Below, in pieces: positions 17,163 to 26,356 of a stretch of 61,550 bases of DNA. The stretch covers positions 1-61,550 of the forward strand of contig JAGDXS010000021.1 in NCBI GenBank assembly GCA_023261755.1, written 5' to 3'. The position numbers were made by a program, and so were the translations under genes. Source of the DNA: Thermoplasmata archaeon (lineage in GTDB: Archaea; Thermoplasmatota; Thermoplasmata; Thermoplasmatales; ARK-15). A model generated the notes under the pieces. That model made no database searches and was not told where the DNA came from. It saw only the letters and a list, made by a program, of their open reading frames with translations. Position 1 is the first letter of the stretch. Each line of letters starts with the position of its first letter.

Positions 17163-18380
17163 ATGATTTACGTTGCCCTTGTAATTTTCATTCTTACATA
17201 CGCACTTATTTCAATAAGAAGAATGCGTGGATCAAAGTTAACTAGACCAACCTCAGCACTGTTTGGGGCTGCATTGATGATTGTTTTTGGTATTGTTTCA
17301 ATATCGCAGGCTATTGAATCAATTGATGTGAGCATAATATTCCTCCTCATAGGAATGATGACCATAGTATCAATATTTCAGATCTCAGGATTCTTTAACT
17401 GGGCTGTTTCCAAGCTTGTTTCATTTTCAAAAACTTCAGGTAGGCTTTTTTTAATAATTTCATTTAGCACAGCTTTTCTATCTGCATTATTCCTTAACGA
17501 TGCTGTTGTTCTATTTTTCACACCAATAATAATGAAAATTTCAAAGGAAACGGACATAAATCCAGAGCCTTTTCTTTTGAGTGAAATATTTTCAGCTAAC
17601 ATTGGAAGCGTTGCAACTGAGATAGGAAATCCTCAAAACGCTTACATAGCAATCGAAAGCCACATACCATTTTTTTATTATTCTGAATTTCTCCTTCCAA
17701 TATCCATTATTTCATTACTAATTTCAACATTTATTATTTATGCGTTCTATAAAAAAGATATGAAGAGGAAAATAGAATCTGAAATAAAAGAGAATGGTAT
17801 AAGGCATAAAAATCTCCTTTACACTGGAATATTTACAATGATTGGAATTTTAATATCTTTCTTTTTTGTTCAGGACATTGCATTTGTACCTTTCTTAGGC
17901 GCATCATTACTTTTGTTTTTAACACCATTAATTGCCAATGAAGATCCTAGAAGAATAATCAAGGAAATTGATTGGGGCATCATTCTATTCTTTGTTGGTC
18001 TGTTCATTGTTTTAGAAGGCGTGAACGTTTCAGGCATACTTTCAGATATGATAAAATTTTTTAACAGTTATGGAATGCCTTTATCATCAGCACCTTGGTA
18101 TGTTGCATTCGTAACTATACTCTCAAATTTAGTAAGCAATGTTCCGGCAGTATTGCTTTTATCACCTATCACACATGCAACAAGATTTTGGCTGGCACTT
18201 GCATTATCATCAACACTAGCAGGGAATGCAACGATAATTGGAGCTGCTGCTAATATAATTGTTCTTGAGATCGCAAATACATATGGAGTTGATATAAACT
18301 GGATAAGATTTTCAAGGGTAGGTATTCCTGTGACGGTAATTACAATAGCCTTAGGATCCCTGATTCTCTTCTTCATCTAG
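17163..18380 (+). CDS. ArsB/NhaD-type ion permease
   Basis: This is a 405-residue protein with about eleven spans. The two hallmark half-site loops of the ion-transporter superfamily are LFLNDAVVLFFTP (~110) and its partner SNLVSNVPAVLLL (~320), followed by LAGNATIIGAAANI. The family exports arsenite or exchanges Na+ for H+, or imports organic anions; the sequence does not decide. GGTGA precedes the ATG. The last 30 nt overlap the convergent SRP54 gene, so both C-terminal coding sequences share the same DNA. Confidence 0.8.
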   Translation: MIYVALVIFILTYALISIRRMRGSKLTRPTSALFGAALMIVFGIVSISQAIESIDVSIIFLLIGMMTIVSIFQISGFFNWAVSKLVSFSKTSGRLFLIISFSTAFLSALFLNDAVVLFFTPIIMKISKETDINPEPFLLSEIFSANIGSVATEIGNPQNAYIAIESHIPFFYYSEFLLPISIISLLISTFIIYAFYKKDMKRKIESEIKENGIRHKNLLYTGIFTMIGILISFFFVQDIAFVPFLGASLLLFLTPLIANEDPRRIIKEIDWGIILFFVGLFIVLEGVNVSGILSDMIKFFNSYGMPLSSAPWYVAFVTILSNLVSNVPAVLLLSPITHATRFWLALALSSTLAGNATIIGAAANIIVLEIANTYGVDINWIRFSRVGIPVTVITIALGSLILFFI

Positions 18381-19721
18381 TTCAGGCATATTTTTACCAA
18401 ATTGTTTTTTAAGTATTCTCATCATTTTTCTATTTCCTTTCATGTTTTTCATTGCCCTTACCATGGTATTGAATTCTTTCAATAGTTGGCGAACATCTTC
18501 TGGGCTTGTTCCTGATCCTCTTGCTATTCTTTCTATCCTTGTGCCTTTTATAATTTCTGGATTCTCCAGTTCCTCATAAGTCATTGAATCAAGAATTACC
18601 CTATACTTATTCAATTTCTGTTCAGACTGTTCCATGAATGAACTGTCTATTTTTTCTGCACCTGGTAAAGAGAATGTTGGAATTGAATTAAGCATCTTTT
18701 GAAGAATGCCTGGCTTAGACATTTGTTCCCATATATCGTACATATCTTTTAAATTAAATTTTCCAGACATCAATTTTTCTGCAGTTTCCTCTGCTTTTTT
18801 CTCGTCTATTTCCATTTCTTTTGCTGTTTCCAATAGTGTTTGTAAGTCACCCAAACCTAAAATTCTTGAAATAAATCTTTTTGGATCAAATATTTCAAGA
18901 TCTTCAAGATGCTCCCCTGTACCTATAAATGCAATTGGCGCACCAGTTTCAGCCACAGCACTTAAAGCACCTCCACCTTTGGCAGTGCCATCCAATTTTG
19001 TGAGAATTACTCCGGTGATGTTAACAGCATCCTTGAAAGCCTTCGCTTCTCTTCCTGCAAGCTGTCCAATTGTTGCATCAAGAACGAGGAAAATTTCATC
19101 AGGTTTAATAAGATCCTTTAAATCTTTTAGTTCCTGGATGAGATCCTCTTCAAGATCATGCCTGCCTGAAGTATCAAAAATTATTACTTCATCACTCCTA
19201 GCTTCAGAAAGAAATGCTTTAACTATTTTTCTAGCATCCCTTTCACCTTTCATTGAAAAAACAGGTATATTTAACTGCTTTCCAATCTGTTCAAGTTGTT
19301 CACTTGCTGCAGGTCTGTGAACATCACAAGCAACAAGGTGAACAGGCAGTCCTTTTCTTTGGAAAAATCTACCTAATTTTCCTGCAGTAGTTGTTTTTCC
19401 GTGACCGTATAAGCCAACGAGCATAATTTTTTGAGGCCTTAGTTTAATTTCCTTCTCCTTTCCTAATAGTGAAACCAACTCTTCGTAAATTATTTTAATA
19501 ATGTAATTCCTTGGGCTCATGCCTTCGGGTGGCTTTTCATTCATGGCCCTTTCCTGAACCTTTTTGGAAATATTGAGAGCAAGCTGAACATTTACATCAC
19601 TTTTTAGAAGAGCTCTTTGTATATCCCTAACAAGGTCTTCAACAATATCCTTATCTATATAGGATGCCTTTGTTATTTTTCTTATTGTTTCCTTTAAAGA
19701 TTGACTTAAATTTTCCAACAT
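18351..19721 (-). CDS. srp54: Signal recognition particle GTPase SRP54
   Basis: SRP54 binds signal sequences and 7S RNA and delivers ribosomes to the membrane. The 456-residue protein has the N domain (1-~95) and the G domain: G1 GLYGHGKTTT (~107-116), VACDVHRPAA, G3 DTSGRH (~184), G4 TKLDGTAKGG (~245). The M domain from ~300 ends in a Met/Lys-rich helix (MVRAMKNMKGNRKMM). Length and the GHGKTTT loop are as in other archaea. The TatD-like gene lies 19 nt upstream on the same strand. Its 3' end is convergent with and overlaps an ion permease gene. Confidence 0.96.
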   Translation of the reverse strand: MLENLSQSLKETIRKITKASYIDKDIVEDLVRDIQRALLKSDVNVQLALNISKKVQERAMNEKPPEGMSPRNYIIKIIYEELVSLLGKEKEIKLRPQKIMLVGLYGHGKTTTAGKLGRFFQRKGLPVHLVACDVHRPAASEQLEQIGKQLNIPVFSMKGERDARKIVKAFLSEARSDEVIIFDTSGRHDLEEDLIQELKDLKDLIKPDEIFLVLDATIGQLAGREAKAFKDAVNITGVILTKLDGTAKGGGALSAVAETGAPIAFIGTGEHLEDLEIFDPKRFISRILGLGDLQTLLETAKEMEIDEKKAEETAEKLMSGKFNLKDMYDIWEQMSKPGILQKMLNSIPTFSLPGAEKIDSSFMEQSEQKLNKYRVILDSMTYEELENPEIIKGTRIERIARGSGTSPEDVRQLLKEFNTMVRAMKNMKGNRKMMRILKKQFGKNMPELDEEENQGS

Positions 19722-19740
19722 TGAATTTCACACTCTTTTT

Positions 19741-20496
19741 TTATATTTTACCAAGAAATTTAAGTGCATTTTTCTCCGATATATTTTCAATTATTTTTTT
19801 ATCAACGCCCTTAGATTTTAAAAATTTAACAGTTTTTGGCACAGACAATGAATCGCTTGGGCTTAAGTTTGCCACGTCGCTATTAAGCATTCCATTTTCA
19901 AATTTTTCTATGCTGTTGAAAACATCTTCTGGTTTTAATCTCCCCTCTTTTACAGTTAAACCATAGTGATACCCTTTTTCATTAATCATTGAAATAATAT
20001 CCATATTTGCATGGTCTATAACAACAAGATCTGGATTTAAATTTATTTTTTCTATTATATTACTCTCTTTTTTAAATATTTCAACCCTATTTTTGAATGG
20101 AGTATGCGCTATAATAGGCTTATCATATTTCTTGGCAATTTTAACAATTTCTTGAAAAACTTCCTCCTCTACTTTTCTATCGGAATTTATACCTACTTCA
20201 CCCAGTGCAACAACGTTCTCATGGCCTAGATAACTTTCAATTATGGAAAGGCCCTCCTTCCAGTCCTGTGGAATATTCGCTGGATGAATTCCAACTGCAA
20301 TAAAAAGTTCTATTCCGTTTTCTTTTGCATTTTTTTTATAAACATTTAAAAGATTTGAAATTTCATCCGCATATGTTTTTATTGTGGATGCTCCAGACCC
20401 TACGGCACATGTTACTATTTTATCTATGCCCGAAACAGCCATATTTTCCAAATCCTGGTAACTTGCAAGCTGTATATGGGTATGCGAATCTATCAT
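19741..20496 (-). CDS. TatD-like metal-dependent hydrolase
   Basis: This is a 251-residue TIM-barrel hydrolase. Metal ligands are visible in order: DSHTH at 3-7, Glu of GEVGIN (~138), His of IAHTPF (~166), His of DHAN (~195) and Asp of NSDVAN (~215). TatD relatives are 3'-exonucleases or amidohydrolases; the spacing here fits the archaeal TatD-related branch, so the substrate is uncertain. It lies just upstream of srp54 in the same direction, a loose operon. Confidence 0.8.
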   Translation of the reverse strand: MIDSHTHIQLASYQDLENMAVSGIDKIVTCAVGSGASTIKTYADEISNLLNVYKKNAKENGIELFIAVGIHPANIPQDWKEGLSIIESYLGHENVVALGEVGINSDRKVEEEVFQEIVKIAKKYDKPIIAHTPFKNRVEIFKKESNIIEKINLNPDLVVIDHANMDIISMINEKGYHYGLTVKEGRLKPEDVFNSIEKFENGMLNSDVANLSPSDSLSVPKTVKFLKSKGVDKKIIENISEKNALKFLGKI

Positions 20497-20549
20497 ATTA
20501 AATAATAATGAGTGCTGGTTAATAAATTTAGTTGAAAAAGGATTAATAA

Positions 20550-21980
20550 ATGATATACTTTAAATTTAATATGCTAAGTGAAAGGCAAAGGAAGCTTATT
20601 CTTATCACGACATCACTAGCATCCTTTTTAACTCCATTCTCATCCAGTGTAATTACTTTTGCAGTACCAAGAATAGGGGAAATATTCAGGGCAAATTTTT
20701 TTACAGTTGTATGGGTACCATTGGCATATTTAATTCCTTTACCATCACTTATGATCCTATTTGGAAGATTATCTGATATTTATGGAAGGGTGAAACTTTT
20801 CAGATTAGGCTTTATAATATTTTTAATTTCAATGACATTAATTATATTTTCAGTTAACATATATATGCTCATCTCCTTGGTATTTCTTGCTGGAATAAGT
20901 GGGGCATTAATTGGAACAAATGCAACAGCCATAATTAGCCATGTTTATCCAGCTAATAAGAGGGGAGGTGCCCTTGGCATAAATGCAATGTCCGTATATT
21001 TGGGCCTTACTTTTTCACCTTTTTTAGGAGGTGTATTAATTCAATTTTTCGATTGGCAATCTGTTTTTCTTGTTACTATTCCCATAGTTATCACAGCTCT
21101 TTTAATATCAATCTTTTCCCTGAGAGATATAGATTTTAAAAATAAAAAGGAAAATCTTGATGTCATGGGTGCAGTGATTTTCACATCTTCCCTAATTTCA
21201 ATTGTTCTTTATTTGAGCTTCTCGGAAATTTATGGTTGGTTTTCAATGATTTTTCTCCTTATTCTTGGAATAACTCTTTTAATTCTTTTCATTTTTTATG
21301 AAAGGAAGGTAAAAGAACCATTGATAGACATTTCATTATTTACCAAGAATAGAACATTTGCAGCATCCAATATATCGGCATTTCTTAATTATATAAGCAC
21401 TTATTCCATTGTTTTCATTTTTTCAATTTATCTTCAGGTATTTTTGAAATATTCACCATTTCAGGCTGGAATGGTATTAGTTGCAGATCCCATCTTTATG
21501 GTTATTTTTTCACCTATAAGTGGTAGGCTAGCGGATAAATATGGCTCAAGGATCATGGCATCTCTTGGAATGACTGTGATTGGAATATCTTTCTTAATCC
21601 TGTCATGGATTAAGATCACAAATGTATACGATATAATTATACCACTTAGCTTTATTGGAATAGGCTTTGGATTTTTCACAGCCCCAAATACAAATTCTGT
21701 AATGGGTTCTGTACCCAGGGAAAGATTTGGTATTGCCTCTGGAACTCTTGGCACGATGAGATTCACGGGTCAAATTTTGAGTATTTCTGTAGCAAGTGCT
21801 ATTCTATCAAATGCACTTCCAAGGAAAATTCTTTTGGGCATTTTTACAGGCATTATGCAAAGTGCATCCGTAGTTTATTTAAATGAATTTATTTCAGGTT
21901 TTAAGATCGCCATGCTTTTCTCAGGATTAATGAGTTTATTGGGTGCCTATGCATCCTTACTGAGAAACAAAAATGCATAA
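20550..21980 (+). CDS. MFS drug-efflux transporter, DHA2 type
   Basis: This protein of 476 residues has about fourteen spans. Motif A is FGRLSDIYGRVKLFR (~69-83), NATAIISHVYPANKRGGALG covers the next loop, and ISGRLADKYGSRIM is the half-repeat. It resembles the 7973-9688 exporter but is shorter at the C-terminal loop. It probably extrudes drugs or organic acids with protons. No regulator is adjacent. The ATG at 20550 is used; ATG 20571 is an alternative start. Confidence 0.86.
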   Translation: MIYFKFNMLSERQRKLILITTSLASFLTPFSSSVITFAVPRIGEIFRANFFTVVWVPLAYLIPLPSLMILFGRLSDIYGRVKLFRLGFIIFLISMTLIIFSVNIYMLISLVFLAGISGALIGTNATAIISHVYPANKRGGALGINAMSVYLGLTFSPFLGGVLIQFFDWQSVFLVTIPIVITALLISIFSLRDIDFKNKKENLDVMGAVIFTSSLISIVLYLSFSEIYGWFSMIFLLILGITLLILFIFYERKVKEPLIDISLFTKNRTFAASNISAFLNYISTYSIVFIFSIYLQVFLKYSPFQAGMVLVADPIFMVIFSPISGRLADKYGSRIMASLGMTVIGISFLILSWIKITNVYDIIIPLSFIGIGFGFFTAPNTNSVMGSVPRERFGIASGTLGTMRFTGQILSISVASAILSNALPRKILLGIFTGIMQSASVVYLNEFISGFKIAMLFSGLMSLLGAYASLLRNKNA

Positions 21981-22014
21981 TTAGATTTATCTATTCCATC
22001 TTATTGTAAGCTGT

Positions 22015-22944
22015 ATGCACATTCAAGTCAATGATATCTCAAAAAAATACGATACAAAAGTATTTGCTTTAAAAAATATAAGTTTCGATGTAAATTTAAG
22101 CGGCATTCTAGCAATAATTGGAAAAAATGGTGCAGGGAAAACAACTCTAGTTAGAATACTTTCAACACAGCTTCTTCCAACGTCAGGTTTGGCATTCATT
22201 GATGGATATGATGTAATTAAAGAACCTCAAAGGGTAAGAGAAATTATAGCAGCAGTACCGCAAGAGGCTAGAGCCATACCATGGTTAACTCCAATACAAA
22301 CAGTTTCATCATATTTAATGTGGCGCGGTCTTTCTTACAGAGAAGCAAGAGAAAAGGGAAGGGAAGCTCTAAGGATATTAGGTCTTGAAAAGGTTGAAAA
22401 TGAGAAAAACAGAAAACTCTCAGGAGGTCAAAAGAGGAAGGTTCTTGTTGCCACGGTACTAGCAAGTGAAGCACCACTAATATTCCTTGATGAACCTACT
22501 ACAGGTTTGGATTACCTTTCAAGAAAGGAGCTTTGGGAACTTTTAATGGAAATGAAAAAGAATAGGTTGATAATTTTAACGACACATTATTTAGAGGAAG
22601 CTGAAATTCTTGGTGATTTAATAGGCATATTAGATAAAGGAAAGCTTTTGGATTTGAGCGACATACAATCATTAAGAAGTAAAATGGAATACCCTTACAG
22701 CATAAAAATTTATGATCGTGATATCAAAATGGTAGTAAATGGAATTGTTAAAGATGTAAGTGATGGTTTACAAATATTCACAAATGAAAAAAATGTTTAT
22801 GAAATAATACCAAAACTTCTAGAAAAGAAAATTAAGTTCAGTGTTCAAGAAGTCTCCTTGAGCAATATTTTTGAATTCTTTGTTGAGGAAGGTGTTCAAG
22901 ATGAAGAGGTACTTGAGCCAAATAATGGCTTCAATTCTGGTTAA
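22015..22944 (+). CDS. ABC transporter ATPase (ABC-2/DrrA type)
   Basis: This is a 309-residue nucleotide-binding subunit. Walker A is GKNGAGKTT (~38-46), the Q-loop lies near VPQEAR, the signature is LSGGQKRK (~135), Walker B is LIFLDEPTTGLD (~155), and the switch His is in TTHYLEE. The C-terminal ~80 residues form the regulatory extension of the DrrA/NatA class. It should power the permease encoded immediately downstream, with which it overlaps by 44 nt. Substrate unknown; such exporters carry drugs, lipids or polysaccharide. Confidence 0.9.
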   Translation: MHIQVNDISKKYDTKVFALKNISFDVNLSGILAIIGKNGAGKTTLVRILSTQLLPTSGLAFIDGYDVIKEPQRVREIIAAVPQEARAIPWLTPIQTVSSYLMWRGLSYREAREKGREALRILGLEKVENEKNRKLSGGQKRKVLVATVLASEAPLIFLDEPTTGLDYLSRKELWELLMEMKKNRLIILTTHYLEEAEILGDLIGILDKGKLLDLSDIQSLRSKMEYPYSIKIYDRDIKMVVNGIVKDVSDGLQIFTNEKNVYEIIPKLLEKKIKFSVQEVSLSNIFEFFVEEGVQDEEVLEPNNGFNSG

Positions 22945-23641
22945 TTCCATTTATGCAATGATAAATTACCCTGTTGTTTTGATAAACACTCTACTTGCGC
23001 CACTTTCAATTCTAGCAGTTGTCACATTTGCAAGCCATGGTACTTTGTTGCCAGTAGCAGCATTGGGTGCTCTTATTATGAACATGGTACAGAGCGGTAC
23101 ATCTATGCAGGGTGATCTTTCACACTTAAAAAATGATATGAAATTGCAGGATATGATTGTTAGTTCTCCTACGTCTGCTGGAATATATATCCTTGGCATG
23201 GCAATTTCTGAAATAGTTTATTCAATTCCCACATTAACACTTTTGCTTATACTTAATTTCATATTTGTAAAAATCTCCATTTTTGGCTGGCTAACAATAT
23301 TTTTAGATATGATTCTTATTTTTACATTTTCCATTTCCTTAGGATTTTTCTTATCAACATTATCTTCAGATATTGTTCAATCATGGGCATTTTCAGGAAT
23401 AATTTCTCCACTTCTAACTACGATTCCACCTGTATACTATCCTATAACCTATATACCCTATCCATGGAGATACCTTTCTTATTTATCTCCAACAACATAT
23501 GCAGCAGAAATAGCTCAAAGTGCAGCAGGATATGTTAAATTAAACTTGATAAATTTTGCTCTAACTTGGATAATACTCATAATATTCACAATATTTATAT
23601 TTGTCATTGCATTAAAAAAATCGAGATGGAGAGAAATTTAA
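22901..23641 (+). CDS. ABC-2 type permease
   Basis: This is a 246-residue membrane subunit with six spans. It has the ABC-2 hallmarks: a conserved loop GIISPLLTTIPPVYYPI before the last spans and YLSPTTYAAEI near the end. I chose ATG 22901, preceded by GAGGAAGGTG, over an in-frame TTG thirty nt upstream. It overlaps the ATPase gene, so the two are translationally coupled and form one exporter. Confidence 0.87.
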   Translation: MKRYLSQIMASILVNSIYAMINYPVVLINTLLAPLSILAVVTFASHGTLLPVAALGALIMNMVQSGTSMQGDLSHLKNDMKLQDMIVSSPTSAGIYILGMAISEIVYSIPTLTLLLILNFIFVKISIFGWLTIFLDMILIFTFSISLGFFLSTLSSDIVQSWAFSGIISPLLTTIPPVYYPITYIPYPWRYLSYLSPTTYAAEIAQSAAGYVKLNLINFALTWIILIIFTIFIFVIALKKSRWREI

Positions 23642-25179
23642 AGGAACAGTTTTGGAATATTTTTGTCAACATCTATTACTAGGACTTTTGGATCCTCACC
23701 TTCAGCAAGCCAGCTTAGTTCCTTTAGATCATTTCCCGCCACCTGTGATTGAATGCCAAAACTTTGTGCAAATCTTTCTATTTCTAGTTCAAATTTTAAG
23801 AATGGTGAATTTTCCATCTCAGGGTAATAGCTTTTAGCGAAGCTCCTTAATATATTGTAGGCATTGTTTCTTAAAACAACAATTTTTAAAGGTATATTAT
23901 ATTTTTTCAAGGTCCAGAGTGTTTGCATTGTGTACATAAAGGATCCATCACCTATTACCAGGAGAACTTTTTTATTTTGCATGGCAATGCCTGCAGAAGC
24001 TGGCAAACCCCAACCCAACTGACCGCTTTTTGCAGTGAAATACCCTTTGCTTTTATAACCTAAAATGTTTCTTAGCGTATACGATGCTGAGATTGATTCG
24101 TCAACTATAGTATAATCCTTAAAGAATTTTTTAGTTTGGTACATAACATAGTTAAAACCCAATGAAGATCTTTCATTGGCTATTTTTGTTGCAAATGTAA
24201 GATCTTTAGGTCTAGAATAATTACATTTTTTCTCAATATATTTCATTGATTCTTTTAAAAATAATTTTGGATTCATTTGATAGAAATTACCCATTTTTGG
24301 TGAAATGTTTAATCCAATGAATATTAAATCTTTACCTGGTAAAATAGGAGAAGGAAGGTATGGGTATAGGGTAATATCACCACCTATGAAAACAATAAGA
24401 TCATTGTTCAAGAGAGAAAGATTTATTAGAGTTGAACCAGGCATGAGATCCCCTGCAAAAATTGTATTTTCTGTATTGAAAACTGCTCTGCTAGAAAGAG
24501 GCTCACCAAAAACAGGGCATCCAAGTTTTTCTGCAAATTCTTCAGCTTCTTTGAAGGCATTGAATATGTCTATTTCATAACCAAATACTATTGCAGGGTT
24601 TTTTGCTCTCATAATTTTTTCTGATATTTCCTTAACCGCTTCAATGTTTATCAATTCATAGGAAAAGTTAAAATCATCCATTTTAGAATAAGTTCCATCC
24701 ATGTCCATTATGTTCATTGGAAGTGACAAAAATACTGGTCCTGTGGGAGGTGTTTGAGCTATGAGCTTAGCCCTTTTCATAGCTATCTCTATATCATCCA
24801 CATTCCTCAATTCATATTTGAATTTTACAGCATCTGAGATCACATTCTCTAAATTATAATATAGAATAGGTTCAAGAACCATATGTCTCATATCCTGCTG
24901 TCCTGCTGTTATTATTAAGGGTGTATGGTTCATTTTTGCAGTATATATGAATGCCATCGAATTTGCAAGGCCTGGAAGTGTGTGAAGATTTACCATTTTC
25001 ACTTTGCCTGAATACTGTGCAAGACCATCAGCCATGCCTACAGAGATTGAATCATGAAGAGTTAAAATATAGGATTTAATATTTCTTAAGGCTGGAAGCT
25101 CAGTGGTGCCAGGATTTCCAAAAACAGGGTATAGATCTAGATCTTCTATTGCATTTGCGAAAATTTGAGAACCTCTCAT
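23638..25179 (-). CDS. Thiamine-diphosphate enzyme, benzoylformate-decarboxylase-like
   Basis: This 513-residue ThDP enzyme has three domains. The PYR domain has FGNPGTTELPA (~20-30) and NLHTLPG (~64-70, His as in benzoylformate decarboxylase). The PP domain has GDGSFMYTMQ ... LRNNAY, which binds Mg-diphosphate. These fit the benzoylformate decarboxylase group more than acetolactate synthase. At the position of the catalytic Glu that activates the cofactor (LxEA in relatives) this protein reads LHDS (Asp43), which is unusual. It probably decarboxylates or ligates a 2-oxo acid. It lies 1 nt after a 2-hydroxyacid dehydrogenase gene, suggesting that a 2-oxo/2-hydroxy acid is shared. Confidence 0.75.
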   Translation of the reverse strand: MRGSQIFANAIEDLDLYPVFGNPGTTELPALRNIKSYILTLHDSISVGMADGLAQYSGKVKMVNLHTLPGLANSMAFIYTAKMNHTPLIITAGQQDMRHMVLEPILYYNLENVISDAVKFKYELRNVDDIEIAMKRAKLIAQTPPTGPVFLSLPMNIMDMDGTYSKMDDFNFSYELINIEAVKEISEKIMRAKNPAIVFGYEIDIFNAFKEAEEFAEKLGCPVFGEPLSSRAVFNTENTIFAGDLMPGSTLINLSLLNNDLIVFIGGDITLYPYLPSPILPGKDLIFIGLNISPKMGNFYQMNPKLFLKESMKYIEKKCNYSRPKDLTFATKIANERSSLGFNYVMYQTKKFFKDYTIVDESISASYTLRNILGYKSKGYFTAKSGQLGWGLPASAGIAMQNKKVLLVIGDGSFMYTMQTLWTLKKYNIPLKIVVLRNNAYNILRSFAKSYYPEMENSPFLKFELEIERFAQSFGIQSQVAGNDLKELSWLAEGEDPKVLVIDVDKNIPKLFL

Positions 25180-25180
25180 C

Positions 25181-26113
25181 TTAAATCACCCTATAAAGGG
25201 GCTCCAAACCTTGCACATACCTTAGAACATTTGAAATTGTTTCAGTAAGAAATCTTTGCTGGCTTTCAATTGTCACACCTGCAATGTGAGGTGAAAATAT
25301 CGCATCATCCATCTTAAATATTTCAGAATTAAAATCCGGGGGCTCTTTTTCGTATACATCTATACCTACCTTTATATTCTTTTTCTTCATTGCATTTATA
25401 AGCGCTTTTTCATCAATTATTTCTCCCCTTGCGGTATTTATTAGAATTGCACCATCCTTCATTAATGAAAATTCTTTTTCTCCAAACATTTTCCTTGTTT
25501 TTTCAGTCAATGGAAGATGAATTGAAATTATGTCTGCATTTTTTAATAAATCATTAAATTCCATGTATGTTAATCCATATCTTTCCTCCTCTTCAGGAGC
25601 AAGTCTTCTAATATCATAATAAACTATGCCTACATTGAATGGCAAGAGTCTTTTTGCAAGCTGTATGCCAATCATTCCCATACCAACTATGCCGAATATT
25701 TTTCCTTCAAGATCTCTAGATCCTGTTAACATAGGCCATCTGTGATGCACTTTCATTTCCTCATTAAGGTTTAGCATATCTTTCAAGAAAAGGAGGGTGA
25801 ACGCTATAACATGTTCTGCTACACTTTGTTTGTTCGCTACAGGTATGTTTGAAAGCATGATATTTTTACTTCTCAAATAATCAAGATCTACATTATCATA
25901 CCCTGTACTAGCTACTTGAACAAATTTCAAATTTGGCATCCTATCTATTAAATTTTTATCAACCTTTGTAAATGTTGTTACGACGAGAATTTCTGCATCA
26001 GATTTTTCTATATCGGTGTTATTTATTATTTCCATATCTGGCAAAATCTGTGCAACTGTTTTTTTTACTTCCTCCTGTGGTATAAAATCGGGCAAAATTG
26101 TTAAGGCTTTCAT
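25181..26113 (-). CDS. D-2-hydroxyacid dehydrogenase
   Basis: This NAD(P)-dependent enzyme of 310 residues interconverts a D-2-hydroxy acid and a 2-oxo acid. The nucleotide site is GIVGMGMIGIQLAKRL (~139-154). The catalytic Arg is in INTARGEIID, the Glu in DVYEKEPPD and the His in FSPHIAGV, all present at the usual spacing. Length is typical of the phosphoglycerate/glyoxylate reductase branch. The residue after the nucleotide strand (YYDIRR) has Asp, which favours NAD over NADP. It is the first gene of a pair with a ThDP decarboxylase-like enzyme. Confidence 0.87.
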   Translation of the reverse strand: MKALTILPDFIPQEEVKKTVAQILPDMEIINNTDIEKSDAEILVVTTFTKVDKNLIDRMPNLKFVQVASTGYDNVDLDYLRSKNIMLSNIPVANKQSVAEHVIAFTLLFLKDMLNLNEEMKVHHRWPMLTGSRDLEGKIFGIVGMGMIGIQLAKRLLPFNVGIVYYDIRRLAPEEEERYGLTYMEFNDLLKNADIISIHLPLTEKTRKMFGEKEFSLMKDGAILINTARGEIIDEKALINAMKKKNIKVGIDVYEKEPPDFNSEIFKMDDAIFSPHIAGVTIESQQRFLTETISNVLRYVQGLEPLYRVI

Positions 26114-26185
26114 AATTTAATTATGAATTACAATTATTAATATTTTTTCAAATTCTATCTTTTAAGTTAAAAAATTTTCAAAATA

Positions 26186-26258
26186 TGCGGGTGCCGGGAT
26201 TTGAACCCGAGGCTGAGCCGTGGCAGGGCTCTATGTTACCAAACTACACCACACCCGC
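26186..26258 (-). tRNA. tRNA-Gly (anticodon GCC)
   Basis: On the minus strand the acceptor GCGGGTG pairs with CACCCGC. The anticodon stem is GAGCC/GGCTC, with loop CTGCCAC and anticodon GCC. The T arm TCGGG-TTCAAAT-CCCGG is canonical, and the discriminator base is A. CCA is not encoded and no intron is seen. A TATA-like TTTTTTAAAC on the same strand at ~26281-26291 is a plausible promoter. Confidence 0.95.
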
Positions 26259-26356
26259 TTAATACTTGAAAGAAAAGGTAGTTTAAAAAATTTTACATGG
26301 CCATTTTTAAGGAATGGCAAAAGATATAAATTCATTGACATATTTAATGTAATAAA

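Noticed and set aside
18706-19320. 204-codon plus-strand frame
   Set aside because: It is antisense to the G and M domains of srp54, which is unquestionably the real gene; the frame is Ser/Ala/Ile-rich shadow sequence.
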